A stretch of DNA of 58,916 nt from the NCBI RefSeq assembly GCF_029267215.1, contig NZ_JARIDH010000016.1, positions 1 to 58,916 on the forward strand, written 5' to 3'. Shown here in pieces: positions 45,938 to 54,224 of the stretch. Each line of letters opens with the position of its first letter. Position 1 is the first letter of the stretch. The translations under genes and the position numbers were made by a program. Under the pieces are notes generated by a model, which worked only from the letters and a program-made list of their open reading frames with translations, was not told the origin of the DNA and did no database searches. The stretch is from Clostridium sp. GTDB lineage: Bacteria; Bacillota; Clostridia; Clostridiales; Clostridiaceae.

Positions 45938-46188
45938 ATAAAAAACTCTCATCTCTTTTCAAATCGAAAAGGGACGAGAGTGTATATTCCCGTGGTTCCA
46001 CCCAAATTGTACTTTATAAAAGTACCACTTTACTTAATCGGTAACGTGATTAAAACGGACTTTATTAGAGTCACTCAGAGGTAGTTTTCAACTAATTCCA
46101 TTTAAAAGTACTCACAGCTACTATACTTTCTCTCTGAAAATGTACCGAAGTTTACTCTTCTCTTCAACGTATTAATTATATAATATAT
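45938..46188 (-). promoter_or_regulatory. T-box leader of thrS
   Basis: Read on the minus strand, the leader carries a stem I region with an AGAGA bulge motif, a probable specifier codon ACC (Thr) at 46082-46080 in GAAAACTACCTCTGAG, the T-box sequence GGGTGGAACCACGGG (46003-45989) and then a terminator hairpin (ACTCTCGTCCCTTTTC / GAAAAGAGATGAGAGT) with a T-run. Uncharged tRNA-Thr should stabilise the antiterminator and allow thrS transcription. Confidence 0.93.
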
Positions 46189-46195
46189 ACTTCTG

Positions 46196-46224
46196 ATTAT
46201 AAGTTTATTGTATTTACATGTCAA
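46196..46224 (-). promoter_or_regulatory. Promoter of the T-box-thrS transcript
   Basis: On the minus strand, TTGACA (46224-46219), a 17-base spacer and TATAAT (46201-46196) match the sigma-A consensus exactly. The start is expected near 46188. Confidence 0.85.
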
Positions 46225-46394
46225 TGGATATTATGACGAAAAGGAAGTTATTTATAGAATAGATTTAAATATTAAATTTATTTTTGTATTTTTTTAAAGG
46301 TATTATTTTTTATTCTTATTTAAGAATATTATATTTTGAAAATTTATAATATGTTATTATTAATTAGATTTTATAAAAAATAATATTAAAATAC

Positions 46395-46423
46395 TTGAAA
46401 TATAAATTGAAAATAAGTATAAT
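46395..46423 (+). promoter_or_regulatory. Promoter of the first tRNA cluster
   Basis: TTGAAA (46395-46400), a 17-base spacer and TATAAT (46418-46423), 15 bases before the tRNA-Leu. Confidence 0.8.
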
Positions 46424-46438
46424 AAAAGAGTAGTTTTT

Positions 46439-46522
46439 GCAGATGTGGCGGAATTGGCAGACGCACTAGACTTAGGATCTAGCGCCTTAGGCGTGGGGGT
46501 TCGACTCCCTTCATCTGCACCA
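46439..46522 (+). tRNA. tRNA-Leu (anticodon TAG)
   Basis: A class II tRNA: 7-bp acceptor GCAGATG with CATCTGC, long variable arm (GCGCCTTAGGCGT), anticodon loop CTTAGGA, T-loop GTTCGAC, encoded CCA. Confidence 0.97.
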
Positions 46523-46529
46523 AACTTAA

Positions 46530-46603
46530 GCGGGTGTAGTTCAATGGTAGAACACCAGCCTTCCAAGCTGGATACCCGGGTTCGATTCCCGGTACCCGCT
46601 CCA
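46530..46603 (+). tRNA. tRNA-Gly (anticodon TCC), copy 1
   Basis: Acceptor GCGGGTG with TACCCGC, anticodon loop CTTCCAA, GGTTCGATTCC T-arm, encoded CCA. Identical to the copies at 46709 and 50250. Confidence 0.97.
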
Positions 46604-46630
46604 TTTTTGAAAATTTAAAATTTATATTCT

Positions 46631-46705
46631 GCGGGAGTGACTCAATGGTAGAGTGTCACCTTGCCAAGGTGAAAGTTGCGGGTTCGAGTCCCGTCTTCCG
46701 CTCCA
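46631..46705 (+). tRNA. tRNA-Gly (anticodon GCC)
   Basis: Acceptor GCGGGAG with CTTCCGC, anticodon loop TTGCCAA, T-loop GTTCGAGTC, encoded CCA. Confidence 0.96.
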
Positions 46706-46708
46706 TAT

Positions 46709-46782
46709 GCGGGTGTAGTTCAATGGTAGAACACCAGCCTTCCAAGCTGGATACCCGGGTTCGATTCCCGGTACCCGCTCCA
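46709..46782 (+). tRNA. tRNA-Gly (anticodon TCC), copy 2
   Basis: Identical over its full length to copy 1, and only 3 bases after the GCC isoacceptor. Last gene of the first cluster. Confidence 0.97.
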
Positions 46783-46783
46783 C

Positions 46784-46818
46784 AAAAAGCAACTGATTAA
46801 TTTCAGTTGCTTTTTTTA
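46784..46818 (+). terminator. Terminator of the first tRNA cluster
   Basis: AAAAAGCAACTGA / TCAGTTGCTTTTT around TTAATT, then a T-run. Confidence 0.93.
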
Positions 46819-47046
46819 TAATTAAAGATATTTATGAAAGAGTTATTTTAATATGAGTATTAATAGATTTTTAGAAGATTAATACTTTTTCTATAAAATG
46901 TATTTTACAAAATTTAAAAAATGTAACATATAAATAAAAGTAAATGAATAAATATATAATTAGGAATTAAATTAAGATTTTTAATAGATAATTAAGAGTA
47001 TAAGTTTTATTATATGTGAAGTAAGATAATTTGGGGGAATTATTTT

Positions 47047-48501
47047 ATGTGTAAAAAAATATTTGAGAAAGAGTTTAAAATAAATTTAAAAGAAGAATAT
47101 TATGCTAAATACATGAAAAATAGTATTGCTAAAGATTTTTTTGAAAGTGGAAAATTTTTAAGTGAAATATTTGAAGGAAAAGAAGAGGTAAGCATTGTTT
47201 TTGCAGGTGACAGTATAACACATGGACCATTTCATACTAATGGATATAGGAGTTATTCAGAATATTTTAAAGAGATAGTTAGAAGAGAAAGAATTGATGG
47301 AAGAGTTAATAAAATTAGAAATACTGGGGTTTCAGGGGCAACTACTGATGATATAGTAAAAAATTTTAAAACTTGGATTGAAGTTTATGAACCAGAGGTT
47401 GTTTTTTTAATGATAGGAATGAATGATTCTGCTTTTGAAAAGGTTAATTTGGAAAGATATGAAGAAAATTTAAAGTATTTAATTAATAGAATTAGAAAAA
47501 TTGGAGCTATTCCAATATTACAAACAAGTAATACAATAAAGTTTGATGAATCTAGAGATTCTTTAAATAGATATATGAATATTGTTAGGAAATTATCTAA
47601 AACTGAGAATGTTTTTATAATAGATCACTATAATAAGTGGGTTGAACTTGAAAAGAAAGATAATGAAATAAGAAAAAAACTTTTAAATGATTCAATACAT
47701 CCAAATGAATTTGGACATTTAGAATTTATAAAATATATATTAAAATCTTTAAATTACAATAACTATAACATTTTAAATGTTAATTGGGATTTGAAGTTTA
47801 TGCATAATAATAATTTTCATAGGGAGTTAAATGAGCATTTAGGTATAGATTCATCAGAAATATTATCTATGAATAGTGAAATAAAGAAAACTTTTCTTGA
47901 AAAAATAATAAAAGAAGAAGGAACATGGGTGTTTTTAGGAGAAGAATACAAAGTAGAGAAAAATGAACCTATTAATTTTAAAAATTATGTTGAGTATATA
48001 GAGGAAAGAATTAGATGGGAGTTAAGCTCTAATATTCCAAATGGTAAAGAAAGATACGTCATAGATTTAACCAAGAAAGATTTTTTGAATAAGGAAAAGT
48101 TTAGTGATTTAGAAAATTTACTTAAAAAGTATAATTGTAAGGTTATGATATTAAACATAAATTTAGTAGATTTAGATAAGAATTTTAATAGAAGATTGAA
48201 TGACTTTTTTAAAAAAGTAAGTAGTTTAGGAATAGTACCTTTATTAAATTTAATTAGATTTCATGAGGTATCTAAGAAGGAATCAGGTATTATTGGAAAT
48301 TTATTATATGAAAATAAAGGGATAATTATAGACTCTTATGGTTTGTTTTTAAATAAATTTAGTAAAGAGTATTTAGATAATAATATTATATCAAATAATA
48401 TGTTTTTAACTTCTTTTGGAAATATTGAATTAGCTAGATTGATATTAGAAGAGTTAAATCTTTATGATAAGGATAGTATTTTAGAAAAATTATATAATTA
48501 A
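47047..48501 (+). CDS. SGNH/GDSL-type hydrolase with an unassigned C-terminal half
   Basis: 484 residues, no signal peptide. The N-terminal SGNH hydrolase (about 50-240) has all four blocks: block I FAGDSITHG (Ser), block II NTGVSGATT (Gly), block III GMNDSAF (Asn) and block V NDSIHPNEFGH (Asp-x-x-His). Esterases of this fold act on acyl or acetyl groups of sugars and lipids. The C-terminal about 230 residues look like a second, degenerate SGNH-like domain (VIDLTKKDF, then NNMFLTSFGNIELARLILEE echoing block V without the Asp-His pair). The substrate is unknown. It is monocistronic. Confidence 0.82.
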   Translation: MCKKIFEKEFKINLKEEYYAKYMKNSIAKDFFESGKFLSEIFEGKEEVSIVFAGDSITHGPFHTNGYRSYSEYFKEIVRRERIDGRVNKIRNTGVSGATTDDIVKNFKTWIEVYEPEVVFLMIGMNDSAFEKVNLERYEENLKYLINRIRKIGAIPILQTSNTIKFDESRDSLNRYMNIVRKLSKTENVFIIDHYNKWVELEKKDNEIRKKLLNDSIHPNEFGHLEFIKYILKSLNYNNYNILNVNWDLKFMHNNNFHRELNEHLGIDSSEILSMNSEIKKTFLEKIIKEEGTWVFLGEEYKVEKNEPINFKNYVEYIEERIRWELSSNIPNGKERYVIDLTKKDFLNKEKFSDLENLLKKYNCKVMILNINLVDLDKNFNRRLNDFFKKVSSLGIVPLLNLIRFHEVSKKESGIIGNLLYENKGIIIDSYGLFLNKFSKEYLDNNIISNNMFLTSFGNIELARLILEELNLYDKDSILEKLYN

Positions 48502-48574
48502 TTTAGGTTAACTAATCATGGAAAATTCTTAAGTATTATATAATTGGTTATTAATTCACTATAATTTAAGTAAG

Positions 48575-48634
48575 AAAAAAGGGCGTGTATCAAAATAAGT
48601 TTATTATTATATTTGATAAAGCCCTTTAATTTTT
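48575..48634. terminator. Bidirectional terminator between the SGNH and HNH genes
   Basis: AAAGGGC / GCCCTTT outer stem with inner TATCAAAATA / TATTTGATA, flanked by A- and T-runs. Confidence 0.85.
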
Positions 48635-48635
48635 A

Positions 48636-49040
48636 TTATAAACAATTTATCGCTCTTTGTAATATAAAATCTTCTATATATTCTTCTGAATAAATTTTTC
48701 TTCCCATAAGGTTAAATATTAAATCTTCTCTTGAAAATCCTTCTTTGTAAAGTTTAAGATTTTTAGTAAGTTTTTTTAATGAACCTGGAGTAAGACCTAG
48801 TATTTCTTTTACCTCATTTCCAGGATAAAAATTTTTCTTAAAAAGCTCATTTAAATTATTTTGCATTTCTAATTTGTAGTTTAAATCAACAATCTTATCC
48901 TTATGAGGACCATTTTTTGAGCGGTGGTGTTTTTTGCATAAATATTTATAATTTAGTTTAAAATCTAGACCACCTTCTGATTTATGAACTATGTGGTGAA
49001 CATCTGCATAATCACCACAAATTTCACAATAATAATACAT
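48636..49040 (-). CDS. HNH-nuclease-like zinc-finger protein
   Basis: 134 residues. The N-terminal half is an HNH-type module: CEICG (first Cys pair), VHHIVHKSEGG (HH), then YLCKKHHRSKNG (Cys-x-x-His-His). The C-terminal half (about 65-134) has a possible helix-turn-helix (VKEILGLTPGSLKKLTKNL) and a second helical pair. Small HNH proteins may nick DNA or be inactive; there are no neighbouring phage or defence genes to guide the call. GGAGG precedes the ATG. Confidence 0.72.
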   Translation of the reverse strand: MYYYCEICGDYADVHHIVHKSEGGLDFKLNYKYLCKKHHRSKNGPHKDKIVDLNYKLEMQNNLNELFKKNFYPGNEVKEILGLTPGSLKKLTKNLKLYKEGFSREDLIFNLMGRKIYSEEYIEDFILQRAINCL

Positions 49041-49227
49041 ATAATCCTCCTTAACTTAGCATACCCATTTATAGTAATAAAATAGCATAAAAAAACAGTT
49101 TAATCAATATAAGTAAGGTATTTAAAGGTATAGGAGGATATATAAAGAAATTTAGTTTTTTTTAAGCTTTGATGTTATAAAAAATTAAAAATATAATTAA
49201 ATTATAAACATACAAGGGGGTGTTGAG

Positions 49228-49920
49228 ATGCGTAGTTTATTTCGTAAAAAATTATTTAATGATGAAAATCCAGAAAAATTTTGGAGTGAGTTAATAAGAA
49301 AGAACGAAACCCTAAAAGGTAGAATGTTTAAAGATGAACCTATAACTGAAAATACCAAATATTTGCATTACGTAATATTTAATAGACATGTTGGAATACA
49401 AAATGTTTGGGTAATGGTTCCTAATTTTAATCATTTGGTACAATTTATCCAATATGTTTTTATGCCAGAAGCTTATTACAAATGGGTTGAAGGCAAGAAA
49501 AAATTAATAACACATATTCCATCAAATGATGTTGAGCAAATTATATCTATGATAAATATAAATAATACTGAAGAAGATAAGAAAAAAATGAAAAATGATA
49601 TTTTAGCATTGAGAAAATTAAATGGATTAAGTTCTGAACAAGGAATGAGGAAGCTTAGAATTTTTTGTAGCAGATTTAATAATAATTGGCTTGGAGATAG
49701 TGATGAGTTTTTATATCTAAAAGTTTTTAATAATGCTGAAGAATTGGGAAAATTTATTGTTGAAACAAATTTACAAACTGACTGTGAAAAATGTTATGAA
49801 AAAAAAATAGGCATGACAACAGAAGAGTGGTTTAAAATTTGTGAGAATGCCCATAAAAATAAAGAATATGAAGAAAAGTTTAAAAATATATTATTCAAAT
49901 ATTTGGAAGATATTGTTTAA
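49228..49920 (+). CDS. Protein of unknown function
   Basis: 230 residues, not recognised. It is soluble, with no signal peptide or membrane segment. It is mixed alpha/beta with aromatic-rich stretches (YVIFNRHVGIQNVWVMVPNF, FIQYVFMPEAYYKWV) and a charged C-terminus with a CEKC pair at about residue 191. AAGGGGG lies 8 bases before the ATG. It sits alone between the HNH gene (divergent) and the second tRNA cluster. Confidence 0.65.
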   Translation: MRSLFRKKLFNDENPEKFWSELIRKNETLKGRMFKDEPITENTKYLHYVIFNRHVGIQNVWVMVPNFNHLVQFIQYVFMPEAYYKWVEGKKKLITHIPSNDVEQIISMININNTEEDKKKMKNDILALRKLNGLSSEQGMRKLRIFCSRFNNNWLGDSDEFLYLKVFNNAEELGKFIVETNLQTDCEKCYEKKIGMTTEEWFKICENAHKNKEYEEKFKNILFKYLEDIV

Positions 49921-49967
49921 AAGTAACATCCTTGGTATTGATAAAATAAAAAAAAATCAAAAAAATA

Positions 49968-49996
49968 TTGACAGAATAGATAGAAATATGTATAAT
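49968..49996 (+). promoter_or_regulatory. Promoter of tRNA-Arg and tRNA-Gln
   Basis: TTGACA (49968-49973), a 17-base spacer and TATAAT (49991-49996), both perfect consensus, ending 23 bases before tRNA-Arg. Confidence 0.9.
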
Positions 49997-50019
49997 AATT
50001 TTTGTTGATTCAAGTTTGT

Positions 50020-50096
<77 letters not shown>

Positions 50097-50099
50097 TGT

Positions 50100-50174
50100 T
50101 GGGATATCGCCAAGCGGTAAGGCAACGGACTTTGACTCCGTCATTCGCAGGTTCGAATCCTGCTATCCCAGCCA
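50100..50174 (+). tRNA. tRNA-Gln (anticodon TTG)
   Basis: Acceptor TGGGATA with TATCCCA, anticodon loop CTTTGAC, encoded CCA. It begins 3 bases after tRNA-Arg. Confidence 0.96.
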
Positions 50175-50207
50175 TTTTTTAATATTAAATTAAATAATAA
50201 ACTTTTA

Positions 50208-50236
50208 TTGACAAAAAAATAATTTTATGTTAATAT
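50208..50236 (+). promoter_or_regulatory. Promoter between tRNA-Gln and the third tRNA-Gly
   Basis: TTGACA (50208-50213), a 17-base spacer and TAATAT (50231-50236). Perfect -35 with a weaker -10. Confidence 0.6.
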
Positions 50237-50249
50237 ATAGTCATACCAA

Positions 50250-50323
50250 GCGGGTGTAGTTCAATGGTAGAACACCAGCCTTCCAAGCTGGATACCCGGG
50301 TTCGATTCCCGGTACCCGCTCCA
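50250..50323 (+). tRNA. tRNA-Gly (anticodon TCC), copy 3
   Basis: Identical to the copies at 46530 and 46709, in a separate cluster about 3.5 kb away. Confidence 0.97.
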
Positions 50324-50385
50324 TTTTTCACATATACATGTAAATTAATTACATAAAAGGGGAAGGTGGGTTTAAAAGTAAATAT

Positions 50386-50461
50386 GCACCATTAGCTCAG
50401 TTGGTAGAGCACCTGACTCTTAATCAGGGAGTCCAGGGTTCGAATCCCTGATGGTGCACCA
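50386..50461 (+). tRNA. tRNA-Lys (anticodon CTT)
   Basis: Acceptor GCACCAT with ATGGTGC, anticodon loop CTCTTAA, T-loop GTTCGAATC, encoded CCA. Confidence 0.96.
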
Positions 50462-50465
50462 AATC

Positions 50466-50500
50466 AAGCATCACTTGTTTAAGTGGTGCTTTTTTATTTT
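50466..50500 (+). terminator. Terminator of the second tRNA cluster
   Basis: AAGCATCACTT / AAGTGGTGCTT with one G-T pair, then a long T-run. Confidence 0.9.
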
Positions 50501-50542
50501 TAAGGTTTTTAATTATAATATTTATAATAAAGTATTTAATAT

Positions 50543-50680
50543 TATAATTTATTTTAAAAAGTGTTGATTTTAGATAAAACTTATAAGAACTTCTAAAGTA
50601 ATTTAGAGTTTTGATGAATATAAAAACTTTCTATGAAATTTAAGGTGTAGTTAAAATAAACATTTTCTTAAAACATAACT
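50543..50680. repeat. 138-bp copy of the inverted-repeat element family
   Basis: Left end ATTTTAAAAAGTGTTGATTT then TAGATA. The right end, reverse-complemented, reads AGTTATGTTTTAAGAAAATG then TTTATTTTAACTA. The interior keeps TTTAGAGTTTTGATGAATAT, similar to the full element. It lies between the tRNA terminator and the vitamin B6 kinase gene. Confidence 0.72.
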
Positions 50681-50862
50681 TAATCTTAAAGATTAAATAC
50701 TTTATAGTAAAAAAATAAAATTAAATCGATACATTTGATATAAGATTTTGAAATTAATATAATAATAAAATAATGCGGATTTTATATTAAGTTAGGAGAA
50801 ATATTTCTACTTCCCTAAGTAAAAGTATTAATAAGATATCTGTTTGGAAGGGAGAAAAAACT

Positions 50863-51699
50863 ATGAAACCTATGAAAAAAGTTGCAGCAATACATGATAT
50901 TTCATGTTATGGGAGAGCGGCATTAGCAACAATAATTCCTATATTATCAGCTATGGGAAATCAAGTTTGTCCACTACCAACTGCAGTGTTATCAACTCAT
51001 ACAGATGGATTTGGAAAACCAGCTATTAGAGGATTAAGTGATTTTATATGTGAGACTAAAAATCATTGGAAAAGATTAAAATTGGATTTTCAATGTATTT
51101 ATAGTGGATATTTAGCTAATCCAAGTCAAGTTGAATTTGTTGAGGATTTTATAAAAGATTTTAAAGAGGAAGAGACTTTAGTTGTTATAGATCCTGTTAT
51201 GGGGGATAATGGAAAGTTATATAATGGTATGGATGAAAAAATGATTGAAGAAATGAGGGGGTTAATAAAAAATGCTGATATAATCACTCCTAATATTACA
51301 GAGGCTACATTTCTTTTGGGTAAAAAATATAAAGAAAATTTAAATAAAGAAGAGATTAGGGATTGTTTAATTAGACTTAGTAAGTTAGGCCCTAAAGTAA
51401 GTATTATAACTAGTGTTCCAAGTATAAAAGGTGGAGATTATATAGATACTGTTCTTTATGACAGAGAAGAAAATATGTTTTATACATATTCACACAAAAA
51501 AATAGATGCTTTTTATTGTGGAACAGGGGATGCTTTTGCCTCAATTTTAATAGGCTGGATTTTAAGAGGAGAAAGTATTGAGGAAGCTTTAGGGAAAGCA
51601 TGTAACTTTATTTCTGAAGCTATAGAATATAGTGAACAATTTGATTATCCTCCTAATGAGGGTATAGCTCTTGAAAGTTTACTTTATAAACTTGTATAA
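50863..51699 (+). CDS. Pyridoxal/pyridoxamine kinase (PfkB-superfamily vitamin B6 kinase)
   Basis: 278 residues. It would phosphorylate a B6 vitamer to make or salvage PLP. Substrate-site segments SCYGRAALATIIPILSAMG and LPTAVLSTHTDGFG match PdxY/PdxK-type kinases. Also visible are the metal/ATP region VIDPVMGDNGKLY, the segment ITPNITEATFLLG and the anion hole GTGDAFASILIGW. PdxK and PdxY cannot be told apart here. GGAAGGGAG precedes the ATG. It is monocistronic. Confidence 0.9.
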   Translation: MKPMKKVAAIHDISCYGRAALATIIPILSAMGNQVCPLPTAVLSTHTDGFGKPAIRGLSDFICETKNHWKRLKLDFQCIYSGYLANPSQVEFVEDFIKDFKEEETLVVIDPVMGDNGKLYNGMDEKMIEEMRGLIKNADIITPNITEATFLLGKKYKENLNKEEIRDCLIRLSKLGPKVSIITSVPSIKGGDYIDTVLYDREENMFYTYSHKKIDAFYCGTGDAFASILIGWILRGESIEEALGKACNFISEAIEYSEQFDYPPNEGIALESLLYKLV

Positions 51700-51731
51700 A
51701 ATAAATAGAATGTTAAAAAATACTTTAATTA

Positions 51732-51760
51732 TTGACAGTAAAAATTTGACATGATACTAT
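51732..51760 (+). promoter_or_regulatory. Promoter of the SAM-riboswitch transcript
   Basis: TTGACA (51732-51737), a 17-base spacer and TACTAT (51755-51760). Transcription would start near 51768, 16 bases before the aptamer. Confidence 0.75.
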
Positions 51761-51783
51761 TAGTAAAAATAAAATTTAATAAA

Positions 51784-51999
51784 GCTTATCAAGAGAGGTA
51801 GAGGGACTGGCCCTGTGAAACCCAGCAACCGGTAATTCTTTGTGGTTAAGGTAATGATGATTTTTAAAAATTAAAGTCAGAAATAATTTGCTTTATAAAA
51901 GATTTATAGCGGTGCTAAATCCTGCGGTAGAAACTGAGAGATAAGAAAGAAAATTTGTAAGAATAATAAACTTCTATCCTTAGGGTGGAAGTTTTTTTT
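51784..51999 (+). promoter_or_regulatory. SAM-I riboswitch (S-box) with terminator
   Basis: The conserved parts are CTTATCAAGAGAGGTAGAGG, GACTGGCCCTGTGAAACCCA, GCAACCGG and the distal GGTGCTAAATCCTGC, closing with CTGAGAGATAAG, which pairs with the 5' end as P1. The segment between the two halves is longer than usual (about 60 bases), probably an extended P3. A terminator follows (AACTTCTATCC / GGTGGAAGTT with a run of T, about 51969-51999). With SAM bound, transcription should stop before the transporter gene. Confidence 0.95.
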
Positions 52000-52046
52000 G
52001 TAGGATAGATAAGATAGGTTTATTAAATAGATGAGGAGGAAATAAA

Positions 52047-53357
52047 ATGAAAAAAGGAAAATTTTCAGCATTACTACCATTAATAATTTTTGTGGCAATC
52101 TATTTAGGAACTTCTTTAATAATGAAAGATTTTTACTCGGTATCAGTTATTGTGCCAGGAGTTATTGCAGTCTTAGTAGGAATTTTTATGAATAAAAAAA
52201 ATGGAATGGAAAATAATATAGAAACCTTTTGTAGAGGTGCAGGAAACAATAATATAATTTTAATGTGCTTAATATTTATATTAGCAGGTGCTTTTGCAGA
52301 GGTCGCGAAAAATATGGGCGCTGTAGAATCTACAGTTAATCTTGGATTATCAATTTTACCTAAAAATATTTTAATAGCAGGTATATTTTTAATATCATCA
52401 TTTATTGCAATATCATTAGGTACATCAATGGGGACAATCGCTGCCATAGTACCAATAGCTGTTGGTATAGCAGAAAAAACAGAGATAGCTTTACCTCTTC
52501 TTGTGGGAGCAGTTGTTGGTGGATCTATGTTTGGGGACAATCTTTCAATGATTTCTGACACAACAATAGCAGCCACAAGAACTCAAGGATGTGAGATGAG
52601 AGATAAATTTAGAATGAATTTTAAAGTGGTTTTGCCAGCTTCAATTATAGTTGTTATTTTGTATGCTTTCTTAGGAAGTGGAGTAGATGCTTTTGTTGGA
52701 AGTTATGATTATAGTTTAATAAAAGTTATTCCCTACATAGGAATTTTAATAGCAGCATTAATGGGGGTTAATGTGATTGCTATTTTATCAGGTGGAATTA
52801 TTTTAGCTGGTGGAATTGGATTTTTCACAGGATCTATGAATTTAAAAATGTTTTTTGATTCAATTTCAGTAGGTATTGGTGGAATGAGTGAACTTATATT
52901 AATTTCAATAATAATTGGTGGGATAGTTGAAATTGTAAAAGAAAATGGTGGGATAGACTATGTATTAAATTTAGTTACTAAAAGAATAAATAGTAAAAGA
53001 GGTGCAGAATTTGGAGTTGGATTATTGGTAAGTTTAGTGGATTTATGTACTGCCAATAATACTATAGCAATAGTTACAGTAGGACCTTTAGCTAAGGATA
53101 TTTCAAATAAATATAACTTAGATTCAAAGAGAGTTGCAGGAATTTTAGATATGTTTTCTTGTGCGATTCAAGGAATAATTCCATATGGAGCCCAACTTAT
53201 GTCAGCAGCAGCTTTAACTGGATTAAAAAGTTTTGATATAATGAAATTTTTATTCTATCCATATTTAATGGGAATAAGTGCAATATTATTTATTACCTTT
53301 TTCCAAAAGAAAGAGGAGGTTAAAATAAACAACTTAGATGTTTTTGTTACTGAATAA
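52047..53357 (+). CDS. metT: NhaC-family transporter, probable methionine transporter (MetT-like)
   Basis: 436 residues with about 11 hydrophobic spans and typical NhaC-superfamily segments (ISLGTSMGTIAAIVPIAVGI, GGSMFGDNLSMISDTTIAAT, DLCTANNTIAIVTVGPLAKD). The sequence alone says Na+/H+-antiporter-like. The SAM riboswitch in its leader says sulfur amino acid metabolism; comparative genomics of S-box regulons has proposed such NhaC-type proteins (MetT) as methionine transporters. Methionine uptake is therefore the best inference. GAGGAGG precedes the ATG. Confidence 0.85.
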   Translation: MKKGKFSALLPLIIFVAIYLGTSLIMKDFYSVSVIVPGVIAVLVGIFMNKKNGMENNIETFCRGAGNNNIILMCLIFILAGAFAEVAKNMGAVESTVNLGLSILPKNILIAGIFLISSFIAISLGTSMGTIAAIVPIAVGIAEKTEIALPLLVGAVVGGSMFGDNLSMISDTTIAATRTQGCEMRDKFRMNFKVVLPASIIVVILYAFLGSGVDAFVGSYDYSLIKVIPYIGILIAALMGVNVIAILSGGIILAGGIGFFTGSMNLKMFFDSISVGIGGMSELILISIIIGGIVEIVKENGGIDYVLNLVTKRINSKRGAEFGVGLLVSLVDLCTANNTIAIVTVGPLAKDISNKYNLDSKRVAGILDMFSCAIQGIIPYGAQLMSAAALTGLKSFDIMKFLFYPYLMGISAILFITFFQKKEEVKINNLDVFVTE

Positions 53358-53453
53358 ATAAAAAAATGACATGAATAAAAACAATTTTTTATAAAACTTG
53401 AAAATAATATGAAGAGGTATCTAGAGGGTCTTTAGAATTTAAATTATTAAGTA

Positions 53454-53520
53454 GAAAATATCACTTTAAAAAGCTTAGATTGCTTAACGTAGGAAGTTTC
53501 TAAGTTTTAGTGATATTTTC
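53454..53520. terminator. Large hairpin between metT and ispF (convergent genes)
   Basis: A 12-bp perfect outer stem GAAAATATCACT / AGTGATATTTTC with partly paired interior (AAAGCTTAG / CTAAGTTTT). It may end both convergent transcripts. Confidence 0.6.
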
Positions 53521-53541
53521 GAAGTAATAATTATAAATTTT

Positions 53542-54012
53542 TTATTTTGTTATAAGGCATATACTTTGAGAAGAAATTCCATCTCCTGAACCTGTGAAAC
53601 CTAATCCTTCCTCTGTTGTAGCCTTAACATTTATTTGGTCTAAATTTATTTTTAATGCTTTTGCAATATTCTCTCTCATTGTTTTTATGTGAGGAGCCAT
53701 TTTAGGCCTTTGTGCTATTATTGTTGCATCTATATTTGAAATTTTATAATTATTTTTGTATAAAAGCTCTCCAACAAATTCAAGAAGTTTTATGCTATCT
53801 GCTCCCTTATATTTAGGGTCAGTATCTGGAAAGTGTTTTCCTATATCGCCTAAGGCAGCTGCACCTAAAAGTGAGTCCATAATTGAATGAAGCAAAACAT
53901 CTGCATCTGAATGTCCTAAAAGCCCTTTTTCGTAGGGGATATTAACTCCTCCTAATATTAAATCTCTATTTTCAACTAATTTATGGACATCATATCCCAT
54001 TCCTATTCTCAT
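53542..54012 (-). CDS. ispF: 2-C-methyl-D-erythritol 2,4-cyclodiphosphate synthase
   Basis: MEP isoprenoid pathway enzyme that forms the cyclodiphosphate and releases CMP. 156 residues, the usual length. Metal ligands in GYDVHK, the flexible loop and helix [20 protein letters not shown] then [10 protein letters not shown], and the C-terminal [15 protein letters not shown] are intact. ATG 54012 was chosen because [10 protein letters not shown] is the family start and GAGGTGG lies 5 bases upstream; a GTG 9 bases earlier is inside that site. Confidence 0.97.
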   Translation of the reverse strand: MRIGMGYDVHKLVENRDLILGGVNIPYEKGLLGHSDADVLLHSIMDSLLGAAALGDIGKHFPDTDPKYKGADSIKLLEFVGELLYKNNYKISNIDATIIAQRPKMAPHIKTMRENIAKALKINLDQINVKATTEEGLGFTGSGDGISSQSICLITK

Positions 54013-54224
54013 ATTTTCCACCTCTTTAAAATTTTTTTGTTTATTTTAACTATGATTTAATTATATATAAATATTAATTTCTTATCAAAAGTAATAAAAA
54101 TTATACAAAATAAAAGTTTGCTTTGCATAAAAGATGGATATTCTTAAGAAAATTTTATATAGATATAATATTGGCTGTGTTATAATAAAAAGGCAAAATT
54201 GAATAAAAAAGGGGTGTTTTGAGA

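Noticed and set aside
46360-46566. Minus-strand open frame across tRNA-Leu and tRNA-Gly
   Set aside because: It is formed by tRNA gene sequence; the tRNA folds account for the region.
48636-49040. HNH protein as part of a defence or toxin system
   Set aside because: No partner gene, methylase, or other defence component lies next to it; only the HNH-like fold is supported.
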